A stretch of 64,000 bases of DNA from Rhizomys pruinosus. Taxonomy: Eukaryota; Chordata; Mammalia; Rodentia; Spalacidae. The translations under genes and the position numbers were made by a program. Location of the stretch: assembly GCA_009823505.1 (NCBI GenBank), contig VZQC01005688.1, positions 62,001-126,000 of the forward strand. Reading direction: 5' to 3'. This document shows, piece after piece, positions 36,897 to 48,726 of this stretch. The notes under the pieces are model-generated. The model saw nothing but the letters and a program-made list of their open reading frames with translations. It did not search any database and was not told where the DNA came from. How positions within the stretch are numbered: the stretch's first letter is position 1; each line of letters starts with the position of its first letter.

Positions 36897-37098
36897 AAAA
36901 ACAACTGAGTCAAAAAAACTTAAAAAAGATAAATAAATAAATAATTTTTAAAAACTACCAATGAAATGTAACTCCTATGGGGAAATGTGGCAGTATAAGA
37001 ATGCTTTTTTTTGGAGGAGGGGGAGTTGTTCGCAATTGAATTTAGTGCTTTAGGCTAGGCAAAAGCTCAAGCATGAGCTATATTCCTAGCTTGGCTAA

Positions 37099-37199
37099 AT
37101 AATTTCCTTCCTTCCTTCCTTCCTTCCTTCCTTCCTTCCTTCCTAATCAATCTTCCTTCCTTCCTTCCTCCCTTCCTCCCTCCCTCCCTCCCTCCCTCC

Positions 37200-37231
<32 letters not shown>

Positions 37232-37261
37232 TTCTCTCTTTCTTTCTTTCTTTCTTTCTTT
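37099..37261. repeat. Polypyrimidine tract (TTCC, CTCC, TC and TTTC runs)
   Basis: About 160 bp of almost pure C/T, made of successive simple repeats. It continues into the T-rich end of an antisense B1, from whose tail it probably grew. Confidence 0.93.
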
Positions 37262-37402
37262 GTCTTTTTGAAACAGGGTCTCCCTTTAGTCCCAGCTGGC
37301 TTGGAGCTTACTATATAGACCAGGCTGGCCTTGAACTCACAGAGATCTGCCTGCCTCTGCCTCCCAAGTGCTAGGATAAAAGGTGTGCACCACCACCCGG
37401 CC
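37262..37402 (-). repeat. B1 SINE, antisense
   Basis: 'gaaacagggtctcccttta', 'gaccaggctggccttgaact', 'ccaagtgctaggataaaagg' in antisense order. Confidence 0.92.
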
Positions 37403-37429
37403 TAATTTTCTTTTTTAAAAATGCATTTT

Positions 37430-37976
37430 TACTGAATTTTTGTGGATTTGCCCCCGTTCCCTATCTACACTCTCCCAAAGTCTGCCCACAGGACTTCATG
37501 CATTTTGCCATTTACGTTTTAAGGACTATTGAGTTAAGCTTGTGTACCCAAATATCCCTTCATATAGTTCATCCACTAGAGCCTGTTTAGCCTGCCTACT
37601 GTCACTCCCTTGAAGATCAGCGCTCCCCCATCTACAAGTGACCAGCTGCCAATAGTTCCTAACCGACGTTGTGTCCTCCTGCCCATTTCTCCAGTTCTAT
37701 GCTGGTTTTCCGCTAACTGTACACAGGTCTTGTGCATGCTGACACCATTGTTTGTTCATATGAGCAAGCTCCCAGAGGCCTGGAAGACTATTTCCTTATG
37801 GTCATACACCAGCTGTCCTGGCTCTTACAATCTTTCTGCTCCTTCTTTCCTAATGGTCCCTGAGCCCTGGGTGAGTGCTGTCCAGAGGCCCACATCCTGC
37901 GGGCTCTTATTCTCTACACTTTGGCCAGTTGGGGCCTTCTGTGTTCATCAGCCTCTGTTGCATGAAGACTGCTAAT
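37430..37976 (-). repeat. L1 (Lx-type) 3' UTR, antisense
   Basis: Aligns by eye with 25459-26150 (ggtccctgagccctgggtga, agcctctgttgcatgaag). Its complement follows the plus-strand 3' UTR at 47432-48150. Confidence 0.75.
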
Positions 37977-38134
37977 TTTCAAGCAACACAAGGCATTTCA
38001 GTTCCAGCCATTTCTAATATGCACATTACTTCCTGTTGAGAAGAAGCAACTTTCAAAACAGTTCTGTTAATGAAGACTACAATTAAACTGAAACCACTCC
38101 ATTTTCTCTTTTACTTATTAGAACTTCAAGTTGA

Positions 38135-38374
38135 GGGCAGATGAGATGGCTCAGTGAGTAAAGGCACTTGCCACCAACCTTGATGACTTCAGTTCAATCC
38201 CTGCAACCCACATGGTAGGTAGGTTACCGGACTCTCATAAGTGGTCCTCTGACCCCTACACAGGCAGCATGACATGACTGCTGTTGCATACACAGGATCA
38301 AATCCAAATTGTGCACATGCCCACATACAGACGTACACCTCCCCACAATGTATTGATCTTTAAAAAATTAAAAT
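38135..38374 (+). repeat. B2/B3-superfamily SINE with target duplication
   Basis: Head (gggcagatgagatggctcag), body (aacccacatggtaggtag), CA-rich end. Exact 12-bp repeats acttcaagttga at 38123 and 38375. Confidence 0.85.
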
Positions 38375-38386
38375 ACTTCAAGTTGA

Positions 38387-38878
38387 ATTTTTGATTATTA
38401 ATATCAACTTAAATAAGACTATATACTACAGTAGTTATGGGTTTTAATTATGTAATACAAGAACACATTTGCTAATACTGGTATTGAAGCAATCAAACTT
38501 TATAAAGAACAAAAAGATTTATACTGGAGGCCTGGATTAATGTTAACCCAGTTGAAAATAAGTATAGGGGCTCAAAACTCTTCTGGCCATTTTCATTCGT
38601 TATCCTCCTGTAAAATGATAACACAATGCACTTCTGCAGGGCAGCAGTGTTTCCTAATACGAATATCTGAAATGCCTAGAGGCTGAGTAAGTAAATATGG
38701 CATACCTGTCAAGATAATATACAGCCATTAACAAATGGAATTTTGAAGACCACTTAGATAAGGTAGACTATATTATATAATTACATACATAATGCTATTT
38801 ACATACATATATAATGCATATATATAGTTATCAGGCAAACTGGAGTGGTGCTGTTAACTTTTTAAAATGAAAAGTACA
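38387..38878. other. Intronic sequence, nothing firm
   Basis: AT-rich. 'tacagccattaacaaatgga' near 38721 hints at old L1 but is too short to call. Confidence 0.4.
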
Positions 38879-38879
38879 T

Positions 38880-39060
38880 GCTGGGTGTGGTGGCACACAC
38901 CTTTAATCCTAGCACTCAGGAGGCAGAGGCAGAGGCAGAGGCAGGAGGATCTTTGTGAGTTCAAGGCCAGCCTGGTCTACAGAGTGAGTTCCAGGACAGC
39001 TGGGCCTATAGGGAGACCCTGTCTCTCAAAAAGACCAAAAAACAAAAAAAAAAAAAAAAA
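38880..39060 (+). repeat. B1 SINE with internal GAGGCA expansion
   Basis: Complete B1 with poly(A). The usual gaggcagaggcagg part is expanded to about four GAGGCA units at 38921-38944. Confidence 0.92.
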
Positions 39061-39289
39061 GTGCTGTAATTTTTACAATGAAAACTTACTAGTCACAAGC
39101 AGTAAGAACTTTTGGATTAGTTTTAGAGAGTGGCTACTAATGGAGTGAAGGGACTGTAAACTATAAACAACACTACAGGGTGTGGAGACGTGAGGATGGC
39201 TCTAAAGGCCAACTGCACAGCTATGCTGGGCGCAGCAGTCCAACCTCACACTTATGACACCCAAATGCAGGTCTAGATCCACTAAGAAA

Positions 39290-40335
39290 AATAAACAAAA
39301 GTTTACAGAAGAGTAACACTGAGTACCCTCTGACTGTGGAGGAGACAAAGAATCCTTAAATAGGTACATAGCACCCAAATCATAGAAGAAAGAATTGAAA
39401 AACTTTAGATTATATAAAAATCAAGAACTTCTGTCTACCAGAAGACATCACTGGAGAGCAAAAGGTTAACTCATTGAGTAGGAGAAAATATTTATGAGAG
39501 AGAGAGAGAGAGACAGAGAGAGAGAGAGGAAATATTTACAGTCTATATACCCAGGCCAGGGACTTTTACACAGAAAGAAGATAGAAAGGATGCTCATATC
39601 TCAATACAAAAATAAGGCAGAAATAAAAAGGCTTTCATAAGCAAAAATGAATGCTCAACAAATAAACAAAAAGGCATTTATTTTCACTAGTCGTCAAGGA
39701 AAATGACATCAGATACTGCCTACTCCTGAACACAGGAATCAGATGCTGTCTACTCCTGAACACAGGAATGGCTCGTATAAAAGCAAAAACAGTAACAAGC
39801 ATCGATGAAGATGTGCAGCATCTGGGGCTCTCAGTTAAATTCAGTCATTAAATGTAAGCATATACCTATTCTATGACCCAGCAATTTCTCTCTGAACAGA
39901 AGCATATGCATATATTCACCAGGAGACATTCATAAGAACATTCAAAGCAATAACAGAATAGGAATCCTCAGTATTACTTAAATAACTATCCACTGTTCTG
40001 TCTGATAAACACACAATTCTGACAGCCACGTATTGGGGATAGATCTACAAACAGAATGCTGAATGAAGCAAGCTGGCACAAGTACATTCTGTATGATCAA
40101 TGGTGTAGCGGCCAGGTAAATCCACCTCATAATGTTAGAAGCCTTCTGGGTGAGGGGAGCAGGATGAAGTAGCCAGAAAGGAGCTTACCTTCTGGGATGT
40201 TGCTAAGGTTCAGCTTCTAGATCTGGACACTAATTACAATGGCATATGTTCAGTTTATGAAAATTTTATCAAGCCATGCATTTGTGATTTACATACTTTT
40301 CTATATGCATACTGTGCATCAGTAAACATTTACTT
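39290..40335 (+). mobile_element. Old LINE-1 3' end fragment
   Basis: Shows the order of late ORF2 ('tctatgacccagcaatttct' near 39875) and then an old L1 3' UTR ('tttatgaaaattttatcaag', 'tgcatcagtaaacat'). Contains (AG)n at about 39497-39530 and a 30-bp direct duplication at 39708-39767. No open frame. Confidence 0.65.
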
Positions 40336-40351
40336 AAAAGTTATCTGACAC

Positions 40352-40515
40352 AGGGCTGGCAAGATGGCACAGCAGGGTAAGGGTGCTTGCTACCAAGCTT
40401 GAGAACCTGAGTTCAATCTCCTGAATCCACAAGGTGGAAGGAAAGAATGATTCCCACAAGTTATCCTCTGACCTCCATGTATGTGCCAAGGCATGTGCAA
40501 CTCCTACCTCCCAAA
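40352..40515 (+). repeat. B2/B3-superfamily SINE with target duplication
   Basis: Head (gggctggcaagatggcacag), 'gagaacctgagttcaatct', 'tatcctctgacctccatg'. Flanked by ttatctgacac (40341) and ttatttgacac (40516). Confidence 0.82.
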
Positions 40516-40529
40516 TTATTTGACACTCA

Positions 40530-40969
40530 CTGCCTGGATATATTAAGTACTTCTGAGTCTTTCAGAGATGTCCCTAACTGCAACTAATACAGATAAACCA
40601 TTTCAGAACCTTTAAAAAAGAACAGGCAACAAAAGAAAAAGCATATAGTTTGTCACCTTGTATCTTTTCCACTGATTAACAGAACATGTCTTACCACTGG
40701 GTCCTGACACCAATGACTCCCCTGGACATGCCTGGTCTCAAGCAAACTCGTCCCTCCCTCAGGAGTGTGTAGTCTGCCTCCTCCTGTCTGGTCTCTCCTC
40801 TACACTGAGACTTGACATGCTGTGTGGTTTATCCAGTCTAGTTCCTTTAAATGTTCAAGGGAGGATACTCAAAAAGATGCAGAAATCCACCTTATGATTT
40901 TTTTGTTTGTATTGTGGGAGAAAACAAAACAACCCCCAACAAAAACCACATCTCTTCTGTTAACATAAA
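40530..40969. other. Intronic sequence, nothing recognised
   Basis: No repeat or exon identified. Confidence 0.5.
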
Positions 40970-40979
40970 AAATATGCCA

Positions 40980-41232
40980 GGGCTGGAGAGATGGCCTAGC
41001 GGTTGAGAGCGCCAACCGCTCTTGCAGAGGACCCAGGTTCGATCCCCAGCACCCACATGGCGGCCGAGAACTGTCTGAAACTCCAATTCCAATTCCAGGA
41101 GAACTCCAGTTCCAGGGGAATCCAACACCCTCTTCTGACCTCCGCGGCATTGCACGACACCGGTGCACAGACCTGCATGCAGACAGTGCATTCATACACA
41201 TACAGAAATAAATAAAATAAAAAAAAATTTTT
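40980..41232 (+). repeat. B3-type SINE, younger subfamily, with target duplication
   Basis: Nearly undamaged head and body with the internal duplication (aattccaattccaggagaac) and many intact CpGs. Exact 10-bp repeats aaatatgcca at 40970 and 41233. Confidence 0.93.
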
Positions 41233-41242
41233 AAATATGCCA

Positions 41243-43237
41243 TATGCTTGTTTCTACTATTATCATTTACCTCTGTTCAAATCTAACCAGTGTGTGTTCG
41301 GGGGGGAAATCAGCTCACACTACAGGAAACATTTTTGCAAGACACAGGTGAGCAGAGAATGTGAAGATCAGTTCAAATAGAAAATTTCTGCAAATGTAAC
41401 ATGATGACCTTATGTATGTGATTTTCTAGGCGAGTCTGGGGTTCATAAGGAGGGGGAGGCTCCTTTACTCCATGTGTTTACTCAAACTAGAGTACTTCTG
41501 ATTTATCAGTGAACTGCCTCTAGTATAACCTGTTGCAAACTAGGGAATCCCCGTGGTAGCACAACTCAGAAATGCTGGAGCAAGCACCTGTGAAGATGCC
41601 TTCATTAGACTGTCTGTACAAACCACTTTCTCAAGACTGCCATTAGATTAACTATCACCAAAACCCACAGGCTTCTCCACAGGGCTGCATGTAGAATGTT
41701 TCACCAGCTAACATGGGAATCCCAGGAGCTGCTCCTCCTGAGCCACAGATACTTGGACAACCAGAGTGTCAAAACTGTAGTGGTCTCTAAAGCTGTGGAA
41801 ATCCTTTTTTATGCTCTACTCTCCAAGCGGATAGGGAATATCACTGTGATCCAGTGTCTTCCAGAGGTCAGCTCTTATACCTTTTACTCATGCATCCCAA
41901 AAGGTCAGCCATAGGATCAATAGGACTGGGTCAAAAGGCAAAGTGACAAAGCTCTTAAGACCAATTCCTGGAACACCCTGTCACAGCTGCTTTCTTCTTC
42001 CTTGGCACATCAGTTACCTTCCCAGGCCCCTTCTACCAATTCTGTGGACCTGCTACTCTTCTGAACTCCAAAAGATAATGCAAACCATGCTGATATCGCC
42101 CTTGGGAACTCACTCCTCACATTACTATTCCACGTTAAGAAAATGGCCTGTGGCATTTGGCTCAGGTAGCAGCAGAGGATGCTGCAGCAATTCTTTCGAG
42201 AATCCTCAGATAGTGCAACAGCCTCCAGGGAGCCGTGGAAGCAGCCAGGTTTCCATATTCAATACCGTATCAGGGAAAGAAAATCATCTCTCCATCTTTG
42301 TTTTAGTTAAGGGATTTCTTTAAAGCTCTGCAAACAACTTTTATAGCTGGCTTGGAAAACAACATTGTCCCCAAGTTAAAGACAGACTTGCAAACTGTAA
42401 ACTGCACAGGTCCACACAGAGCACATTCATTTTATACAGCAGGAATCTGAGAAGGGAAAGGTGGGCACAGGTTGTCTTCAAGTACATGGTCCCTGGAGAC
42501 TCTGGAAACTTCCCAACTTCCAGGTCAGGGATGGGGGTGTTTCCTTGGTGTCTTCTGTAAGAAAGTTAGTTTTCTAGGCACGAGGCACTCATGCTGTTGC
42601 TGCTCTGTCCCACAAGCACTAAAATCTCATTCACAGGCCTTTTCTCCACTGAAGGAAGTAAAAATCCCTCATCTGGCTGGCAGAAAAGGGGAAGGAAAGA
42701 GGGTGACATGGTAGGATAAAGAGGTAGTGGGCCACAGGTCGCACACAGGGACAGTGCTTGGTGAAGGTTGAAGCAAAAATTCCTAAAGAGCACCTATACC
42801 CAGAATCCTCCTTGGAAAGGGCAAAAGGACTGGGTAACAATTTTGGGTGCTCTGCCTAGAAATATCTTCATGCACATGAAATTACTTAAAATGAACATGA
42901 ACTGGAAGCCTGAAGGGACAAATGGGGCAGCGCCTTGACAAGAAAACAATCAGGTGAGGAAGCCGAGAGAGCGGCTCTTTGAGCGCAGCTCCACGCTCTC
43001 CTGGGGACAGTGAGCCTCGGGTTCGAGGAACAGCTTCTGGCTGCTCTGTCTCCTTTGCTCACTCGACTCTTCTGAGCTCCACTCCTCCTCACCTGGGGCT
43101 CTTCTGGATCTCTCCCCCATGAGCTCCTGCAATGGCTACTCTTGTCCTAGGATGGACATTGCTGGCTGACTCTCATTTGTGTGAAATGTTGATTAACGTG
43201 AAGCAGAAATGGTCATTAAACTGGGAAAGCAAACCAA
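41243..43237. other. Unique intronic sequence with a CpG-containing patch
   Basis: No repeat recognised over almost 2 kb. A patch at about 42958-43085 holds several CpGs and splice-like ag...gtgagg spacing on the minus strand, but its translation does not resemble EFL1 or any family I know. Confidence 0.5.
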
Positions 43238-43286
43238 CCGACCGACTGACCGACTGACCGACCGACCAACCACCGACCGACCAAGC
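43238..43286. repeat. (CCGA/CTGA)n tetranucleotide repeat
   Basis: About a dozen units of accg/actg type. Unusual because most units carry a CpG. Confidence 0.9.
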
Positions 43287-43587
43287 ACACCACTTACAAG
43301 GATGGGGCCCAGAACAGGAAAAATGACAACTGTGACAAGAGTAACTGCTAGGAGGTCGAGGGATGAGAAAGACAATGGTAAATCTGACTCTGAGGACAAA
43401 TTGTGAAATACAATACTAATAAAATACTCTGAGATATTTTTATATTAAAAAGCAAGGCAGAATAAAACGATGAAACCTTTCTCTTTTAGCAGGAGGACAC
43501 ATACTTGCTTATTTCTGTCTAATTTGTAAGAAGATAGACATAGATATGGGCAAACTTTTCCTAAACTTAACAACTATCAAGAATATC

Positions 43588-43737
43588 AGCAAGAGACAGG
43601 CTTGATTGCACAAGCCTGCAATGCTAGCATGTAGAAGGCTGACAGGAGCACTGCAGAGTTCAAGACCTGCCTAAGCGACACAGTGAGCTTGAGGTCAGCC
43701 TGAAGAGCTAAGCAATACCTCATTTTAACAAGAAAAA
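43588..43737 (+). repeat. Diverged B1-like SINE
   Basis: Weak B1 order (tgcacaagcctgcaatgcta ... agttcaagacctgcct) and an A-rich end. Confidence 0.5.
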
Positions 43738-43740
43738 AAA

Positions 43741-43874
43741 GCCAGGCGTAGTGGTGCATGCCTTTAATCCCAGCACTGGGGAGGCAGAGGCAGGCAGATC
43801 TTTGTGAGTTCCAGTCCAGCTAAAGCTACAGGGAGACCCTGTCTCAAAAAGACCATAAAAAAGAAAAAAAAAAG
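43741..43874 (+). repeat. B1 SINE with internal deletion
   Basis: 'gccaggcgtagtggtgcatg' through 'gatctttgtgagtt', then directly 'ccagtccagctaaagc'; about 30 bp of the middle are missing. Confidence 0.88.
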
Positions 43875-46800
43875 ATCGGGGATGAAGTTCAGTAAGAGCA
43901 TCTGCCTGGGGAGGGCAGTGATGTAATGTCAGCTGGACTATTAGACGGAGGTTCTGGGTACAGGACATGGAATGGACGTGGTGTCCCATCCAGGGTCCTA
44001 TGGTTTTGCCACGTGTTTTCCTCCCTTCATTCATGGTTCACACTGTAAAATTTCAGCACTGACTGACATAATGATGCCTGGATGACCAATCAAATGCATT
44101 TCTGCATTTTAGATACATGTCCAGGAAAATAATTTTTAAAGCCTAAGTGATCGCTGAAGACAACTTTATTGAGATTACACTTAAACATGAGAAGGAAAGA
44201 AATAGCAGTTACCTGGTGCACGAAAGATTTATTACCCTTGTGGATAGTGAAAAAGACAGTTAATCATGGAAACAGGACTCTAGACGTAGAAGGTACCTGA
44301 CAGTCTTATTTGCTTTTGCCTGATCTGCCTGCAGCATATAAGCTCTCAAAATATCCTAAGGGAAGGGGTCCTAGCAGCCCACTGCCTTGATGAAGGCAGG
44401 AATTTGAATCCACAGAACTTCACATGAATTTAATCATTCATTACACAGCTCTTCTGCTCCACAAGTTCTCTGGCATGGAAACCAGGCTCCCGTTCCTCCA
44501 CCCCAGTCTCTTCCTGCCTTTCACCTGTTATACTCAAACCACACTCCCCACCCGACCACCAACTGCCTGTCTTAGCTAGCCTTTAAATACCTGACAGCTA
44601 CTTCCCCAACACTTCTGTTTTAATATCCCCTGAAAATCCAATTCCCTCCCTGCCTCACAGACATAAATTTAACAGAGTATTTTGTTTGGTTAAAAAAATA
44701 ATCAGTTGCACCCCAGGTACATTTCTGGGTAGCTTTTTGTATAACTAGGCCTTAAATTTGTGGTTGACAAAAGGTTTGCTGTGAGCTAATGGTCCAAAGC
44801 AGCTGCTAACTCAGTCTTAGGCTTTCCTTCTGGAAGCAAAGAGTAATGGGGGTCCTTCAGAGGTCACCCAAACCTATTACTCTATTAGAAAGGACAGGTT
44901 TGGCAGAAGAGGATGGTAAGCTGCTTGCAAATCATATTGTACAGGTATGGAGGACATGGAGCCAAATGTGGTACAGAGTCAGGTTTAATCACCAGAGCAG
45001 TCAGCCAGCGAAAGCAAGAGCAGATAAGACAACTGCAAGAAGAAATGATCTGACAGGCACCGTCGAGCCAAGGCCAGAGCTGCTATGGCACCTGGCATTG
45101 CTAGCTGGTACCGAGCAGAAAGAAAACAAGAAGGCCCATTGGTGAACGTGGGCAGGAAAGAATCTGGACGCGACAGCCACCTGCTTCCAAGGTTGCCTGG
45201 GGGGGGGGGGGGAGCAAACCAGCCAAGGACTTGTCCAGAAGCCCTTTGGTTATATACGAAGTAGCAAAAGGTATCAATTTCTAAAATATGGAGAGAGAAA
45301 AAGAAAAGCTGGTAATCACGCACATGCAATAAAAATAACTTGGAAGGATTTTTTTTTTTTAAGCAGGCAGCTCTCACTTGCTTTTCTGGAAAGTTAATCT
45401 TATTTTGGAGGAAATGCTTGTCTTCTTAGAAGGCGGTGTCATGACACCACTTTGGGCAGTTTTCGTTACTAATAAGTCACTGGTTCCTTTGTCCCTGCTC
45501 TACGGAATATGTCATACACTGCTCCACACGTGGTAGCGGGTCCAGCTGAGGAGAACAGGTCTGGTGACCCCCCCTAAATCTGATGGAAGGAGCCTCTAGA
45601 GTGGTCACAGTAACAAAGGCTCCAAAGGATGCGCAGGGACTGGGCTCTGTGGTCTCCAGTGCTAAATGCTGGGCCATTTTGAATATTATCTCTGGGTTTA
45701 CAATAGGCCCTTGTGTTCTCTGTTCATGAACAGAGTGAGCTGGCAACTGTTAAATTTCTTGGGGAGTTATTGAAGCCAACATTAAAACAAAACCAAGTAC
45801 AGGATTCTCTAAAAAGTGCAAAGTGCTGGGAAGTCTGCCCAGCAGAGCACTGCCAGGTTATCATACAAACCCTGGAACAAAATACCTGAGCAGCCAAACA
45901 GTGGAAGGCTAGCTGTGGAGGGCGGCTAGGGCTGGTCCTGACTGTCCCCATGGCAGGGGTCTCCTTCCAATGGGCTGTGGTACCCTGCTACTTGACAGGT
46001 GTGGAAAGACAGGAAGAAGAGCACAACAGTGGGCAAGACAAGTGGCCTACTCTAACTACACTATCATTCCAGTCAACAGTTCATAATTATTTTTCATTGA
46101 AGTATTTCATTGCCTTCTTTCAAAAAGGCAGATTTGTAGTGAGATAGAGAAGACTGGGAATAGCAAACAGTACTCAGGTACCCACAGGAAGCTACAGGAG
46201 CATACACATAGTTGTATACACAGTAGTTGTAACCCTGGCCAAACCAGACTATAGCACACACGCTCTCTACACCCTCAGTGACTTAGGAGTGCTAGCTGGC
46301 TTCAGGCTAACTGGCTCTAACCATGGAAAATACAAAGCCCTGCAGGAGGGCTGAGGATTGACCGCTAGGCTCAGTTTCTTAGCAGAACGGGGGCTAGTCT
46401 CCTAACCAGTATTCTGACTGTCTTAGCTCTTTCTGTGTCCTTTAAATCACTCCATGGTCTCTCTCAGTGGGACCAACTACAGACATAATCTAAGCCCACA
46501 TTCTCAAATGGATAAAGAGCAGACTGGCCAGCCAAGTAGGCAGAAACTCTGCAGGACTCTCTTGTGCCTGACTAAACTGTTTCTCTAGCATCCTACACTC
46601 TTTCCTCATTTCAGAGATTACATCTCATATTCTGAAAAAAAGTGGAAATAAATTGTAAGAAAAAGGATGAAAGGTTCTAGCTCCCCAATCCACCCCCCCC
46701 AGGATGACAAATAAGGGGTGACAGGCTGAATGGGATGAAAAAAATCTATAGCAAAAACACATGCAATCACGAAAACAAAGAATCAGTTTTTATCTCAAGA

Positions 46801-47235
46801 TTTAGATAAAAGAACAACCTAAGGAGTAGAATGAATAAGAAGCCCATTGTTCACCTAATAAATAAGAACTACAGGGCCCAGAGTTTGTTAACTGTACTAA
46901 GGTGGGTTTGTTTGTCAAGATGAAGCTGGATATACAAATGAACTCACACAACAGTACATCCTCCTTCTAGAAGATATGCAATGTGCAAGAATGTTGTCTG
47001 TAGGTGCATCTGCTCACACATGCAATAGCTGTTTATCCCCACTTCTTTGAGTTAGAACCCATTTTCAAAAGTAAAAATAGAATTCAGGTGGATTAACCAG
47101 TAGTATCTATGCATGACAGTTCAATACAGCTCACACGGCATCTCTTCTTATGTGATAAAGAGAGAAAAAAAGAAAATGGCTACAAAAAGGCTACAATTTT
47201 TTTTAAAAAATTACCCAACTTATAAATATCTAAAA
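43875..47235. other. Unique intronic sequence, no recognised gene
   Basis: The longest run in the window without a clear repeat. Contains a 14-G run at 45199-45212. Frames of up to 130 codons overlap on both strands near 45000-45950 without any recognisable domain or splice structure. I see no EFL1 exon. Confidence 0.5.
45199..45212. repeat. Poly(G) run
   Basis: Fourteen consecutive G on the plus strand. Confidence 0.95.
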
Positions 47236-47416
47236 ATGAGGACCTGGGTTCAGTTCCCAACACCCACATCCCAGCTAACAACTATTTGTAACTATGGTTC
47301 CAGAGGCTCTGACGTCCTCTTCTGACCTCTGTGGGCACTGCACAACACAGGTGCATTTACATACGTGTACGCAATATACTCATAATAAAGTAAAAATAAT
47401 AAATATTAAAAAAAAA
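47236..47416 (+). repeat. 5'-truncated B3-type SINE with target duplication
   Basis: Lacks the first half of the tRNA-like head but is bounded by ataaatatctaaaa (47222) and ataagtatctaaaa (47417). The truncation therefore happened at insertion. Confidence 0.8.
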
Positions 47417-47431
47417 ATAAGTATCTAAAAG

Positions 47432-48150
47432 AATGGGAAGAGGCCTGTAGGCTCTCCTAGGCTGACCATTTCCTTATCCCAAGACGTCCCAGCACCTGCC
47501 ATCTCAGCTCTCGGGCCCACTTAATAGCTGGATCCCTCTGCTCCAGACCTGTGAGCTCCCCCAACTCTTATCAGAGAAGTGTCCTCATGCAGCAGATGGT
47601 GATTAACACAAAGACCCAAACTGGTGGCTGCAGAGTGCTGTCCCTGAATAGAACACCTATATCAGACCTCTGCCAATCAAGGCAGGATCATTGTGGAAGA
47701 GAGGGCAGAAAGACTGTAAGAGCCAGGGTGGTAGATGACCACAGGGGAACAGATCTCCACCCAGCCAAGCAAGTATTCAAATGAACTCACAGCAATGCTA
47801 ACAACATACACAAGACTACGTAAACTTAGGCCAGACAAAATCCCAGCTTAAAAGTGGGGAGGTTGGTAAGAAATCCCAACCCTAGCTGAGGAACTATTGG
47901 TAATCTATAGTGGTTGGGAGAGGAAGAGTTTTCCTTAAGAGTGTGACCCGGTTAGGTTAACCAGCTCTAAACAGTGAAGGGCATCTGGGGACACAAATTT
48001 GACTTAACAGGCATTAATATACGTAACAAGTACATGAAATCAGGCAGGAGGCACTAAACCAAGGGTGCGGATGGTGGGGGAAGGGGATCCAAATATGATA
48101 AAAATATATTGTATGAAATTCACAAAAATTCAATCCAAAATGAAAAAAAG
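47432..48150 (+). repeat. L1 (Lx-type) 3' UTR
   Basis: Rodent Lx order: 'ggcagaaagactgtaagagc', 'catacacaagactacgtaaa', 'ggccagacaaaatcccagct', 'agtgtgacccggttaggt', then the terminal 'aaatatattgtatgaaattc'. Confidence 0.78.
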
Positions 48151-48321
48151 AAATTAACTGCACTCATGCTCTACCCCTCTCCCTGCGCCTCTCCTTTCTT
48201 TGTGGCTCAAACCCAGACGGTGGAACATTTCAGAGAAGTGTTCTGCCACTGAGTTCTGTCTGTAGCTCTTCCCATAACTTTTTTTCACTTCTCTGGAAAA
48301 AATTAATAAAAAAAAGAAATT

Positions 48322-48726
48322 ATTCTAGTTTTCTTTCATTGCTGTGACAAAACACTCTGACCAATACCAACTTGGGGAGGAAAGCGTTTATTTGGCTAAC
48401 ATCTCCCAGGTCACCGTTCAACACTTAGGGAACCCAAGGTAGGAACTCAGAGCAGGAATGTGGAGGCAGGAGCTGAAGCACAGGTCATCGAGGAACAATG
48501 CTTACTGGCTTGCTCCCCTGGCCTATGCTCAACCTGCTTTTTTATATAGTACAGAAAAACCTGCCAGGGTGGCACTGCCCACAGTGGGCTGGGCCTTCCC
48601 ACATCACTAAACAATCAAGAAGATGCCTCACAGCCATGGCCCCAGGCCAGTCCAATGGGGAAATTCCCCAATTAAGGCTCCCTCAACCCAGGTGTGTCAA
48701 GTTGACACTAAAGCTGTCCAGCGCAT
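48322..48726 (-). mobile_element. MaLR-type LTR, antisense (solo)
   Basis: The plus strand shows the antisense order common in rodent MaLR LTRs: 'cattgctgtgacaaaacact', 'acttggggaggaaagcgttt', 'cacagtgggctgggcctt' and 'tgtgtcaagttgacactaaa'. No partner LTR is nearby. Family name not certain. Confidence 0.65.

Larger units (their letters stand above)
30963..36949 (+). mobile_element. Near full-length LINE-1, inactive, carrying two B3 SINEs
   Basis: It contains in order a short 5' UTR, ORF1, ORF2 endonuclease, reverse transcriptase and C-terminal region, and an A-rich end. An imperfect target duplication may flank it: taaaaatctaccagtg ends at about 30961 and taaaaactaccaatg starts at about 36949. 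Without the two B3s it would be about 5.5 kb. Both ORFs carry stops and frameshifts. It lies antisense to EFL1, the usual bias for tolerated intronic L1s. Confidence 0.88.

Noticed and set aside
44846..45746. Overlapping 90-130 codon frames on both strands
   Set aside because: Long frames on both strands without domains suggest local composition and not a gene; no EFL1 similarity.
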